NCBI RefSeq assembly: GCF_003248515.1
Contig: NZ_QFOB01000005.1
Location: 124,001-188,000, forward strand
DNA: 64,000 nt
From: Sphingomonas sp.
GTDB taxonomy: Bacteria; Pseudomonadota; Alphaproteobacteria; Sphingomonadales; Sphingomonadaceae
Direction: 5' to 3'
A program made the translations under genes and the position numbers. Positions 16,348-24,590 of this stretch are shown here, piece by piece (position 1 is the first letter of the stretch; every line of letters starts with the position of its first letter). The notes under the pieces were generated by a model. It saw nothing but the letters and a program-made list of their open reading frames with translations. It had not been told where the DNA came from and did no database searches.

Positions 16348-18003
16348 TCAGCGGTGGCAGGCGCTCGCCGCGACCCTCTTCAGGCACGTTCCATCGACAG
16401 GTGGCGCTGGAACGTGCGCGATTGCGGCGAGGGTGGGGGCGATGTCGACCGTCTCGGCGGCAGCCGACGGAGTCGCCGCGACGATGCCCGGCCACCAGAA
16501 CAGGATCGGCACGCGGCGATCATAATCCCACACGCTGCCATGGCCGGCGACCGAGTCTCCGAACTTCGCCGGCATGCCGATGCTGGCGCGCGGGCGGAAG
16601 GCGATGAAGAGATCGCCGCTGCGCGCGGGATCGAAGCTTTCGCGATAGCGCTGGGGGATGGTCAGCCGGCGCGGGGCGCCGCGCGGCATCGCGACGGCGG
16701 CGATTTCGGCGCGCGTCCGCACGTCGGCCACTTCGGGGCGTGCCTTCAGCCAGGGGAGGGCGGCGGCCATCGCGGACGAGGCGGTCGCCGCATCGAGGCC
16801 CGGACGGAGATAAAGTTCGTTAGCATCCGCGAAGACGAACGGATCGGCGTTCAGCGAGAGTTTGGAACGCAGGTTCGCGTTCAGCGCCTTCACCACACCC
16901 TTGGCGTCGATGCGCTGCGCCGGCACGCCATTTTCGGTGGAGCGCTCGGCGGCGTCGGTCGCGCCATGATCGGCGGTCAGCGCGACGACATAAGGCACGC
17001 CCAACCCGTCCAGCCTGGCGAGCAGCCGGCCAATCGTGGCATCGATCACCTGCATCTGTACGCACATTTCGGCGCCGCCATTGCCGTAGCGGTGGCCGAT
17101 ATAATCGGTGGCGGAAAAGGAGACGGCGAGCAGATCCGTGCCCGCGCCGTGGCCGAGATGCATCCCATCGATCACCTTGTCCGTGAAATCCATGACGGTG
17201 GGATCGAAGAGCGCGCTGCTCCGAAACTGGAGCTGAAAGGCGGGCGAGGCGGCGAAATCCGGCCCGTCCGTCACGCCCTGCGCGAATTCCGGCGGTATCC
17301 TTCCGGATTCCGCGAAGGTGCCGAAACGGTGGGGCCTGGCGAGCGCCGCGCAGGATGCGGGCGCCTCGGCCGGCCACAATGCGGGCGGCGCCTGCCGCCA
17401 GCGGGCGATCAGATCGGCGTTGAAGGCGGCAGCCGGGCCGGTGACGGCGGGCGTCGCCGGGCCGGCGAGAGGGGAGGTGATGAAGCCTTCGCCGTCATTC
17501 CACCAATAGACAGCGTCCGCCTTGTGCCCGGCCAGCATGATCGCCGCGCGATCCTTGCCCGAAATCGTCACGACGCGATTGGCCGGGTTCGCCGTCTTCA
17601 TCCAGTCGCCCAGCGTCTCGGCGCGCAGATTCTGGGGGCCGCGCACGGTCGCACCCGGCTGGCCGGGGACGGAGACGCAATAGATGCTCTCGCCCGTCGC
17701 GCGATCCAGCCAGTCATTGGCGACGATGCCGGTGCCGGCGGGGTGGCGCCCGGTGAGCATCGTCGAGTGGCCGGGGCAGGTCTCCGTCGCGGCGTGGCTC
17801 TGATAGCCGCGCGCATAGGCGATGCCTTCGCCCAGCCGCTTGAGGCCACCCGTATAGTTCGCCTTGTATCGATCCCACAGTTCGGCCGAAAATTGATCGA
17901 CCGCGATCATCACGATCAGCTTCGGCTGTTTCGGCGGCGGGGCCGCTTCGGCAATGGCGGGCGTGAAGACGGTGGCGAGGAGGGCGAGCAGGAATTTGGA
18001 CAT
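16348..18003 (-). CDS. SPAP/PafA-type alkaline phosphatase
   Basis: A 551-residue exported phosphatase of the nucleotide pyrophosphatase/alkaline phosphatase superfamily. A signal peptide covers residues 1-20. The first metal-binding aspartate is in MIAVDQFSAE (Asp35). The nucleophilic threonine is in ETCPGHSTMLTG (Thr75), the hallmark of the Sphingomonas SPAP and Flavobacterium PafA enzymes, in place of the PhoA serine. Further ligands are in SFSATDYIGHRYG and LTADHGATD. It hydrolyses phosphate monoesters in the periplasm. The start at 18003 was chosen because the upstream extension is arginine-rich. A half-matching Pho-box-like CCGTCAT lies in the short leader, which is too weak to claim PhoB control. 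Confidence 0.9.
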   Translation of the reverse strand: MSKFLLALLATVFTPAIAEAAPPPKQPKLIVMIAVDQFSAELWDRYKANYTGGLKRLGEGIAYARGYQSHAATETCPGHSTMLTGRHPAGTGIVANDWLDRATGESIYCVSVPGQPGATVRGPQNLRAETLGDWMKTANPANRVVTISGKDRAAIMLAGHKADAVYWWNDGEGFITSPLAGPATPAVTGPAAAFNADLIARWRQAPPALWPAEAPASCAALARPHRFGTFAESGRIPPEFAQGVTDGPDFAASPAFQLQFRSSALFDPTVMDFTDKVIDGMHLGHGAGTDLLAVSFSATDYIGHRYGNGGAEMCVQMQVIDATIGRLLARLDGLGVPYVVALTADHGATDAAERSTENGVPAQRIDAKGVVKALNANLRSKLSLNADPFVFADANELYLRPGLDAATASSAMAAALPWLKARPEVADVRTRAEIAAVAMPRGAPRRLTIPQRYRESFDPARSGDLFIAFRPRASIGMPAKFGDSVAGHGSVWDYDRRVPILFWWPGIVAATPSAAAETVDIAPTLAAIAHVPAPPVDGTCLKRVAASACHR

Positions 18004-18052
18004 CAGCCGCCCGTGCCCGCTGATGGTTGCGACTTGATGACGGTCCTGGCGT

Positions 18053-19363
18053 TTACGCAACGATCCATCCCGCCAGCGCATCCCGCGCCCGCGCCGTGAT
18101 AAGCGCCTTGCGCTCATTCTTGCGCGGCTTGCCCTCCAGCGGCGGAAAAAGGCCGAAATTGACGTTCATCGGCTGGAATGTCTCCACCTCGGCACCGCCG
18201 GTTACATGGCCGAGGAGAGCGCCCAGCGCCGTTTCGCCCGGCGGCGGGGCGAGATCCGCGCCCGCCAGTTCCGCGGCGGCGAAGCGGCCCGCGAGAAGCC
18301 CGATCGCGGCGCTTTCCACATAGCCCTCGCATCCGGTGATCTGGCCCGCGAAGCGGATGTTGGGCCGCTTGCGCAGCCGCAGCGTGCGATCCAGCAGCTT
18401 GGGGCTCTGGATGAAGGTGTTGCGGTGCAGGCCGCCCAGCCGCGCGAATTCCGCATTTTGCAGGCCGGGGATCAAGCGGAAGATGCGCACCTGCTCGGCA
18501 TGCTTCAACTTGGTCTGGAAGCCGACGATGTTCCAGAGCGTGCCCAGCGCATTATCCTGCCGCAGCTGGACAACCGCATAGGGCCAGCGCCCGGTGCGCG
18601 GATCATCGAGGCCCACAGGCTTCATCGGGCCATAGCGCAGCGTATCGGTGCCGCGCTCGGCCATCACCTCGATCGGCATGCAGCCCTCGAAATAGGGCGT
18701 GTTCTTCTCCCATTCGCGAAACTCGCCTTTCTCGCCGGCCAGCAGCGCCGCGTGGAAGGCGAGATATTCGTCCTTGTTCATCGCGCAGTTGATGTAATCG
18801 TGGCCGTCACCCTTGTTCCAGCGCGACTGGAACCAGGCGGTTTCCATATCGATGCTCTCGCGATGCACGATCGGCGCGATCGCATCGAAGAAGGCGAGCG
18901 CATCCTCGCCCGTTTCGGTGCGGATCGCCTCCGCCAGCGGTGCGGCGGTGAGCGGGCCGGTCGCAAGGATCGCGGGGCCTTCGGGCAGGCCGTCAACACG
19001 CTCTCGCACCAGTTCGATATTCGGATGCGCCTCGATCGCGGCGGTGACGCCCGCCGAGAAACCGTCGCGATCCACGGCCAGCGCCGAGCCCGCAGGCACG
19101 CGATGCGCGTCCGCCGTCTTCAGGATCAGCGATCCCAGCGCACGCATCTCGGCATGGAGCAGGCCCACCGCATTGTTGGCGGCATCGTCCGATCGGAAGC
19201 TGTTCGAGCAGACCAGCTCGGCCAGCGAATCCGTGTGGTGGGCCGGGGTCCCCTCCACGCCGCGCATTTCCGACAGGCGGACTTTCACGCCCGCCTCGGC
19301 GAGCTGCCAGGCGGCTTCCGAGCCGGCGAGCCCGCCGCCGATGATATGAATCTGGTGCGTCAT
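18053..19363 (-). CDS. trmFO: Methylenetetrahydrofolate-tRNA-(uracil-54-C5)-methyltransferase
   Basis: A 436-residue FAD- and folate-dependent enzyme that makes ribothymidine at position 54 of tRNA. The N-terminal FAD motif is IHIIGGGLAGSEAAWQLA (residues 5-22). HHTDSLAELVCSNSFRSDD near residue 45 is a GidA/TrmFO signature, and the catalytic cysteine region CMNKDEY-type (here NCAMNKDEYLAF) lies near residue 195. The C-terminal FAD element is FAGQITGCEGYVESAAIGLLAG near residue 345. It is shorter than MnmG (about 620 residues), which settles the assignment. It reads toward the phosphatase gene with 49 bp between them, and is divergent from the slipin gene. Confidence 0.95.
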   Translation of the reverse strand: MTHQIHIIGGGLAGSEAAWQLAEAGVKVRLSEMRGVEGTPAHHTDSLAELVCSNSFRSDDAANNAVGLLHAEMRALGSLILKTADAHRVPAGSALAVDRDGFSAGVTAAIEAHPNIELVRERVDGLPEGPAILATGPLTAAPLAEAIRTETGEDALAFFDAIAPIVHRESIDMETAWFQSRWNKGDGHDYINCAMNKDEYLAFHAALLAGEKGEFREWEKNTPYFEGCMPIEVMAERGTDTLRYGPMKPVGLDDPRTGRWPYAVVQLRQDNALGTLWNIVGFQTKLKHAEQVRIFRLIPGLQNAEFARLGGLHRNTFIQSPKLLDRTLRLRKRPNIRFAGQITGCEGYVESAAIGLLAGRFAAAELAGADLAPPPGETALGALLGHVTGGAEVETFQPMNVNFGLFPPLEGKPRKNERKALITARARDALAGWIVA

Positions 19364-19417
19364 GGCGTGCGCGCCTAGAACAGGATGCGGCACAAGCCAA
19401 ACGGACGGAGCGGATCG

Positions 19418-20182
19418 ATGATGCTGACCGGCGGACTGGCCTTCCTGATCTTCCTTGTCGTGCTGCTGGTGCCGACGCTTCTGAAGTCGTTCGGCGTGAA
19501 CCAGGAATATGAGCGAGCCGTTCTCTTTCGGCTCGGCCGGCTGGGCGATGCGAAGGGCCCGGGCTGGTATTGGCTGATCCCGTGGATCGATCGCGTTCAG
19601 AGGGTGGACCTGCGCACCGTGACGCGCGCGCTGGATACGCAGGAGACCGTCACGCGCGATGGCGTGCCGGTGCGGGTGAATGCCGTTCTGTGGTTTCGCG
19701 CGCAGGATGCGACGCGGGTCATCACCACCGTGGACAATTGGCAGGGTGCTGTGATGCAGGCGGCGGAAACGGCGATGCGCGACGCGATCGGCCAATCCGA
19801 TCTCGATCAGTTGCTGAAGGAACGCGCCGTCATCAACGATCGCCTTCAGGAAATGCTGGCGCGCGCCTGCGGCCATTGGGGCGTGATCGTCGATTCGATC
19901 GAGATGAAGGATCTCGACATTCCCGAAGCGATGCAGCGCGCCATCGCCCGCGAAGCGGAGGCGGTGCGTGAAAAGCGCGCGCGGATCATCAAGGCGGAGG
20001 GCGAGCGCGAGGCGGCGCAGACGCTGGCGGATGCGGCGAAGGTGGTGGGCGCCACGCCTGGTGCTCTGGAGATGCGCCGGTTGCAGGCCCTCACCGAGAT
20101 CGGCGTGGAGCATAACAGCACGATCATCGCGATGATGCCGGTGGAACTGATCGAGGCCGCGAAGAAGATTGCGGAGAAATAG
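19418..20182 (+). CDS. Slipin (SPFH/stomatin-like) membrane protein
   Basis: A 254-residue SPFH-domain protein. A single N-terminal hydrophobic helix (residues 3-22, LAFLIFLVVLLVPTLL core) anchors it in the inner membrane. The stomatin signature YERAVLFRLGRLGDAKGPGWYWLIPWID spans residues 31-58, followed by the PHB domain to about residue 190 and a coiled-coil Ala/Glu-rich segment (EAEAVREKRARIIKAEGE). Slipins organise membrane microdomains and often work with an NfeD protease partner; no nfeD gene is present here, so it is a stand-alone slipin. The start has GGAG seven bases upstream. Confidence 0.9.
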   Translation: MMLTGGLAFLIFLVVLLVPTLLKSFGVNQEYERAVLFRLGRLGDAKGPGWYWLIPWIDRVQRVDLRTVTRALDTQETVTRDGVPVRVNAVLWFRAQDATRVITTVDNWQGAVMQAAETAMRDAIGQSDLDQLLKERAVINDRLQEMLARACGHWGVIVDSIEMKDLDIPEAMQRAIAREAEAVREKRARIIKAEGEREAAQTLADAAKVVGATPGALEMRRLQALTEIGVEHNSTIIAMMPVELIEAAKKIAEK

Positions 20183-20260
20183 CTCGCTTCCTGGCCCGGC
20201 GACCGCGCGCCCCGTCGTCTCGCGCGTTGCGCCGGGCAGGGGGCGGGCTAAGGTCGCGTC

Positions 20261-21169
20261 ATGACCGAAAAGCTGCCCGTCCTCGTCACGCCCGGCGTGC
20301 CCGATAATCTGATCCGTCTGCTGGAGAGCGATTTTACGCTCGTCCGCGAGCCGGGACCCGGCATCGCCATTCTTGTGACGACGGGAGGAGACGGGGCGGA
20401 TGCGGCCGCGATGGATGCCTGCCCCGATCTCAGGCTGATTTCGGTGATGGCGGTCGGCTACGACAAGGTGGATGTCGCTTATGCCAAAGCGCGCGGCATC
20501 GCGGTGACCAATACGCCCGATGTGCTGACCGATGATGTCGCCGATCTGGCACTGGCGCTGATGCTGTCCGTCTTCCGGCGATTGCCCGCGCAGGATCTGT
20601 ATGTGCGCCAGGGGCGTTGGGCGAGGGATGGCAATCCTCCGCTCAGCCGGAGCCTCAGTGGCCGCCGGATCGGAATCCTCGGCCTCGGCCGTATCGGTCG
20701 CGCCATTGCCGAGCGCGTGCAGCCCATCGCGGGCGAGATCGCTTATTATGCACGCGGCGCGAGGGCCGATGCGCCATGGCGTTTCGAGCCGGATCCCGTC
20801 GAGCTGGGGCGCTGGTCGGATGTGATGGTGGTCGCGGTCGCGGGCGGCGGGCCGACGAAGGGGCTCGTGAGCCGCGAGGTGATCGGGGCGCTCGGCCCCG
20901 ATGGTGTGCTCGTCAATATCGCCCGGGGTTCGGTGGTGGACGAACCCGCTCTGGTGGAGGCGCTCGTGTCCGGTCGGCTGGGTGGGGCGGGGCTGGATGT
21001 GTTCGCCGATGAGCCGAACGTGCCGGAAGCGCTGCTGGGGCTGGAGACGGTGGTGCTGTTGCCGCATCAGGGCAGCGCCACGATCGAGACGCGCGGCGCG
21101 ATGGCGAAGCTGGCGGCGGACAATGTCATCGCCTTTGCGGGCGGCGGACCGCTGTTGACGCCGGTGTGA
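20261..21169 (+). CDS. D-isomer-specific 2-hydroxyacid dehydrogenase
   Basis: A 302-residue NAD(P)-dependent reductase, probably a glyoxylate/hydroxypyruvate or related 2-ketoacid reductase. The Rossmann motif GILGLGRIGRAIA lies near residue 145. The catalytic triad is present: Arg in NIARGSVVDE (near 225), Glu in ADEPNVPEAL (near 255) and His in LLPHQGSAT (near 272). The N-terminal substrate lobe carries SVMAVGYDKVDV. It follows the slipin gene by about 80 bp. The exact substrate cannot be told from the motifs. Confidence 0.88.
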   Translation: MTEKLPVLVTPGVPDNLIRLLESDFTLVREPGPGIAILVTTGGDGADAAAMDACPDLRLISVMAVGYDKVDVAYAKARGIAVTNTPDVLTDDVADLALALMLSVFRRLPAQDLYVRQGRWARDGNPPLSRSLSGRRIGILGLGRIGRAIAERVQPIAGEIAYYARGARADAPWRFEPDPVELGRWSDVMVVAVAGGGPTKGLVSREVIGALGPDGVLVNIARGSVVDEPALVEALVSGRLGGAGLDVFADEPNVPEALLGLETVVLLPHQGSATIETRGAMAKLAADNVIAFAGGGPLLTPV

Positions 21170-21375
21170 AATTGGATCGCGCGGGCCACCGTGGCCACGT
21201 CTGCAATATCCGGGAAATTTCGGTGCAATCACGCCGGTGAATGAAGATGGCGCCCGCTACGAGTGGGTGCGGATGCGCGCTGTGCCGGGCGCGTGTGACG
21301 GGTCCCTACCCCGTCGGCCCCTGGGATGGCTCCCCAGTCCCCGCTCGGCCCTCCCGCCGGCGGACATGGCCAAAA

Positions 21376-21948
21376 CTACGCGAGGCTGTTGACGAGCATC
21401 GAGGTCGTGCTGCCGGATGCGGTGCTGCTGCCCGTGGAGGTGTAGGGCGAAGTCGAGGTCATCGAATCCTCGAGCTTCTTGAGGAAGGCCACGAGCTGTT
21501 CGATCGCCGATTTGGTGGTATCCGTCGCGTCGGTCGACGAAGTGCTCGTATCGTCGCTGCTGTCCGACGTTTCGGATGAAGGCGGAGGGGGAGGAGGGCC
21601 GCCCGCGCCACCGGGGCCGCCGGGACCACCCGGACCCTGCATCGAATCCGCGGCGTCCGCGAAGACCTGCTTGAGTTCGGTCGCCTGATCGTCGGTCAGT
21701 TTTCCGTTCGACACTTCCTGATCGATCAGAGATTCGATCTTGCTCTTCATCGCGTCCGCGCTGGTGCCCGCGGTCGGCGGGCCGGACGATTTCATCGCGG
21801 CATCGATATCGTCGAGGGCGCTCGAAAGCGTGCTCTGATCGGTGGACTTCACCGTGCCGGTCGAAACGGCGGATTGCAGCGCGAGCTTCATCCGGTCGTT
21901 CGGCGACATCATCTGTGCCGCGGACATGCTTCCCGAAATGGATGTCAT
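21376..21948 (-). CDS. Hypothetical protein with two related N-terminal motifs and a low-complexity tail
   Basis: A 190-residue protein I do not recognise. The N-terminal half contains two similar segments of about 35 residues: DRMKLALQSAVSTGTVKSTD onward (residues 18-52), and DAMKSKIESLIDQEVSNGKL onward (residues 65-103). Both have the pattern M-K-x-x-(I/L)-x-S, a G-(T/K)-(V/L) turn, then Q-(S/A)-T-L-like helices ending D-x-M, reminiscent of degenerate EF-hand pairs. A Gly/Pro run (residues 105-123) and a Ser/Thr/Asp-rich tail follow. There is no signal peptide or membrane helix. The DxDxDG calcium loop is missing, so calcium binding is doubtful. Sphingomonads have similar proteins of unknown role. 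Confidence 0.7.
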   Translation of the reverse strand: MTSISGSMSAAQMMSPNDRMKLALQSAVSTGTVKSTDQSTLSSALDDIDAAMKSSGPPTAGTSADAMKSKIESLIDQEVSNGKLTDDQATELKQVFADAADSMQGPGGPGGPGGAGGPPPPPPSSETSDSSDDTSTSSTDATDTTKSAIEQLVAFLKKLEDSMTSTSPYTSTGSSTASGSTTSMLVNSLA

Positions 21949-22436
21949 GATCCTTGCTCCTGGGCAGGATTGCCCGTGCCTGCGATGCCGGCCACATGGT
22001 TAGCGAAGATTTACCAAGAACTCGGCTCATCGCATTTCCGCGGATCTTGCAGCTCCACTTGCGGTGGGCTGATGCCTGCTGTCGATGCGCTCGGCTATTC
22101 GTGCTCCGTTCGCAATGATCCTCTCATCACAGGCCATCGGCATCGGCCGGTAAAGACCAGCATAACGTTGTGGAAACAATGACGTTGGGAGAATTAGTTA
22201 GGGGTGTAACGCCCCCTCGCGGGCGCAGTCCATCGATCGCATGGTCAACATGCGATCAAGATTAACGGAATGTTTCTGGCAGGCCCATCTTGGAAATTGA
22301 TGCGGTGCAAGGTCTCGATTTGGCGAGATCGGCTGAAATCTCTCACCAATTTGAAGTCTGTTCGGATCTTTGCAGGGATGGAGATTGAAGATACAGGATG
22401 GCGAATGGTGAGCCAGCGTAGCGGAGAGCAGAGTCG
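21949..22436. other. Intergenic control region between divergent genes
   Basis: No gene is supported in these 488 bp. Composition is less GC-rich than the flanks, as expected for a divergent promoter region serving the repeat protein (minus) and the hybrid kinase (plus). It holds the inverted repeat at 22235-22257 and a short GGGG/CCCC hairpin at 22200-22217. Confidence 0.5.
22235..22257. promoter_or_regulatory. Perfect 9-bp inverted repeat upstream of hybrid kinase
   Basis: GATCGCATG (22235-22243) and CATGCGATC (22249-22257) pair perfectly around GTCAA. It lies 180 bp before the kinase start. It could be an operator for a dimeric regulator, or a hairpin in a long leader RNA. Confidence 0.4.
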
Positions 22437-24158
22437 ATGCAAAGCGACCTGACCGATCTTGCAAGTGCAGGGGAGGGCGGGGCGGCGGCCGCGCTCGCCG
22501 CGCGCTGGGCCGCCGCCGCGCGGGCCATCGAGCATCTCGCCCAGGTGCGATCCCTGAACGATCTCGTCGCTGTCCTGCGGACCTACGCCCGCCGCGTCGT
22601 GGGCGCGGATGGGATCGCCGTCGTGCTGCGCGACGGGGATCTCTGTCATTATGTGGCGGAGGATGCGCAGGAGCCGCTCTGGGCCGGGCAGCGCTTTCCG
22701 GCGGAAACCTGCGTATCCGGCTGGGCGATGGCGCATCGGCAGACCGTCCCGATACCCGACGTTCTGCTGGATCCGCGCGTGCCGCAGGACGCTTATCGCG
22801 CGACATTCGTTCGCAGCATGCTGATGGTGCCGATCGGCCGGCGGGAGCCGGTGGCCGCGATCGGCGCCTATTGGTCGGTCGCCGGCCAGCCGAGCCACAA
22901 TGAGATCGCCCTGCTGGAGGCGCTGGCGCGCTCCGCCTCCACCGCACTGGAAAATGGGCGGCTCCTCTCCTCGCTGGAGCAGCTCAATACGGAGCTGGAG
23001 GATCGGGTCAGCGCGCGCACGGCGGAACTGGAGCGCGCGCAGGAGATATTGCGCCAGACCCAGAAGATGGAGGTGATCGGCCAGCTCACCGGCAATGTGG
23101 CGCATGATTTCAACAATCTGCTGTCGCCGATCATGTCGAGCCTCGATCTCGTCCTGGCCGGCCGCGCCAGCGGCGAACGGTTGAGCAGGAGCGCCACCGT
23201 CGCGATGGAGGCGGCCGAAACGGCGAAGATGCTCGTCCAGCGGCTTCTGGCGTTCGCGCGCCGCCAGCCGCTCTCGATGAGCGCTGTCGATCTGCCGGCC
23301 CTCGTCGAGGGGATGCGCAGCCTGCTGGGGAGCACGATCGGAGCATCGATCACTCTTGATGTGCGGATCGCGCCCGATCTGCCCGCGATCCGCGGCGATG
23401 GGCATCAGCTGGAAATGGCGATCCTCAATCTGGTGGTGAATGCGCGCGATGCGATGCCGGACGGCGGCGCGCTGACCATCTCGATCGATCCCGCACCCGG
23501 CGGCGGATCCCCGACCCCGAATTATGTTCGTCTGGCGGTGCGCGACACCGGCTGCGGCATGGATATGCGGACCCGCGCCCTGGCGACGGAGCCCTTCTTC
23601 ACGACGAAGGCCCCCGGCCATGGCACCGGCCTCGGCCTCTCCATGGTGGAGGGGCTGGCGGGCCAGCTTGGCGGATCGCTTTCGATCGACAGCGCGCCGG
23701 GCGAGGGAACGGAGGTGAGCGTGATCCTGCCGGTGGCGACGGATGGAGCCGTCACCGCCGAGCGCGATGATCCGGCGGATATGCTGATCGGCGGTCGCGG
23801 TCGCGTGCTCCTCGTCGATGACGAGGCGCTCGTCCGCATGGGCACGCGCGAGATGCTGGAAGACCTCGGTTACGAGGTGAGTGACGTCGATGATGCGGCG
23901 GAGGCACTCGTCGCGATCGAGGAGGGGCCGATCCCGGCCATCATCGTGACGGATCATATCATGCCGGGCATGACGGGCGCCGAGCTGGCCCTGCGCGTCC
24001 GCGCGGACCATCCCGAGATCGCGGTGATGATCGTGTCCGGCTATCAGGGCATCGATCTGATCGCGCCGGATGTCGTGCGCTTGTCGAAACCGTTTCGGCA
24101 GGCGCATCTGGATGCCAGCATCGCGGCGGCGCTCGCGCAGGTGAAGGCGGCGGCCTGA
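22437..24158 (+). CDS. Soluble GAF-domain hybrid histidine kinase with receiver
   Basis: A 573-residue cytoplasmic kinase. A GAF sensor spans about residues 30-180 (DGIAVVLRDGDLCHYVAED, then CVSGWAMAHRQTVPIPD, the pattern of bacterial GAF domains). A coiled coil (residues 183-210) leads to the HisKA domain with phospho-acceptor His223 in GNVAHDFNNLL. The ATPase follows (LNLVVNARDAMPDGG, VRDTGCGMD, GTGLGLSMVEG). The C-terminal receiver has phospho-acceptor Asp506 in VTDHIMPGMTG and Lys in SKPF. There is no transmembrane helix. The H-box and HDFNNLL motif match the sphingomonad kinases paired with single-domain receivers in the general stress or light response. No response regulator is adjacent, so it is an orphan. 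Confidence 0.9.
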   Translation: MQSDLTDLASAGEGGAAAALAARWAAAARAIEHLAQVRSLNDLVAVLRTYARRVVGADGIAVVLRDGDLCHYVAEDAQEPLWAGQRFPAETCVSGWAMAHRQTVPIPDVLLDPRVPQDAYRATFVRSMLMVPIGRREPVAAIGAYWSVAGQPSHNEIALLEALARSASTALENGRLLSSLEQLNTELEDRVSARTAELERAQEILRQTQKMEVIGQLTGNVAHDFNNLLSPIMSSLDLVLAGRASGERLSRSATVAMEAAETAKMLVQRLLAFARRQPLSMSAVDLPALVEGMRSLLGSTIGASITLDVRIAPDLPAIRGDGHQLEMAILNLVVNARDAMPDGGALTISIDPAPGGGSPTPNYVRLAVRDTGCGMDMRTRALATEPFFTTKAPGHGTGLGLSMVEGLAGQLGGSLSIDSAPGEGTEVSVILPVATDGAVTAERDDPADMLIGGRGRVLLVDDEALVRMGTREMLEDLGYEVSDVDDAAEALVAIEEGPIPAIIVTDHIMPGMTGAELALRVRADHPEIAVMIVSGYQGIDLIAPDVVRLSKPFRQAHLDASIAAALAQVKAAA

Positions 24159-24207
24159 TCGCGCCCGCCGCATTGCCAATCCCGGCCGGGGCGGCGAAGA
24201 CGCGCTC

Positions 24208-24438
24208 ATGAAGGCAAATGAATTGCAGGACATCATCCTGCGCAGGATCATCCGGCTGCGGGGCGGCACCGCCCGCCACTGGCGCGGCGTGATCGGGCCG
24301 ATCAGGATTTATGATCCGGAGACGCATGCCCATTGCAACTGGTCCGTCTCGCCTTCCGGCGAACCGCGCGAGGTTCTCCAGGTCGAGACCCTGCTCGACG
24401 CGCTGCGGCTTGAGCATCCGATTGTGGAGGCGGGCTGA
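24208..24438 (+). CDS. Conserved hypothetical small protein
   Basis: A 76-residue protein starting MKANELQDIILRRIIRLRGG. It has a WR-G-VIGPIRIYDPETHAHCNW core and a C-terminal helix VETLLDALRLEHPIVEAG. The pattern resembles small sphingomonad proteins of unknown function encoded near kinases or regulators. No signal peptide, membrane helix or metal-binding cluster is seen. It is 49 bp downstream of the hybrid kinase on the same strand and probably cotranscribed. Confidence 0.6.
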   Translation: MKANELQDIILRRIIRLRGGTARHWRGVIGPIRIYDPETHAHCNWSVSPSGEPREVLQVETLLDALRLEHPIVEAG

Positions 24439-24536
24439 GCCGGGGCGCCGGGATCGTCCGCTTTCGGCCTTGAGCGGCAAGCCCGGTGCGGTCCGAACGG
24501 GCGGGGATCATGGGGAGCGAGCGGGTTCGACCCAAC

Positions 24537-24559
24537 AAAAAGGGGGCCGTGAGGCCCCC
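24537..24559 (-). terminator. Intrinsic terminator of pnp
   Basis: A seven-bp GC stem (24542-24548 with 24553-24559, loop GTGA). On the minus strand it is followed by five T residues. It lies 32 bp after the pnp stop, ending the rbfA-pnp cluster. Confidence 0.88.
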
Positions 24560-24590
24560 TTTCCGTTTCAGCGTCTGAAGCTGGCGACGA

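Noticed and set aside
18004..18052. Pho box upstream of the phosphatase
   Set aside because: Only one half-site (CCGTCAT) is close to the consensus; the second half does not match.
16285..18099. A 604-codon plus-strand open frame
   Set aside because: It is antisense to the SPAP phosphatase, with low-complexity Arg/Gly/His composition.
19364..21232. Upper 620 codons of the long minus-strand frame that continues into trmFO
   Set aside because: It is the antisense of the slipin and hydroxyacid dehydrogenase genes; its composition is Arg/His-rich and TrmFO has a normal start at 19363.
24510..24545. tRNA-like GGGTTCGACCC sequence
   Set aside because: There is no acceptor, D or anticodon arm around it; it precedes the pnp terminator by chance.
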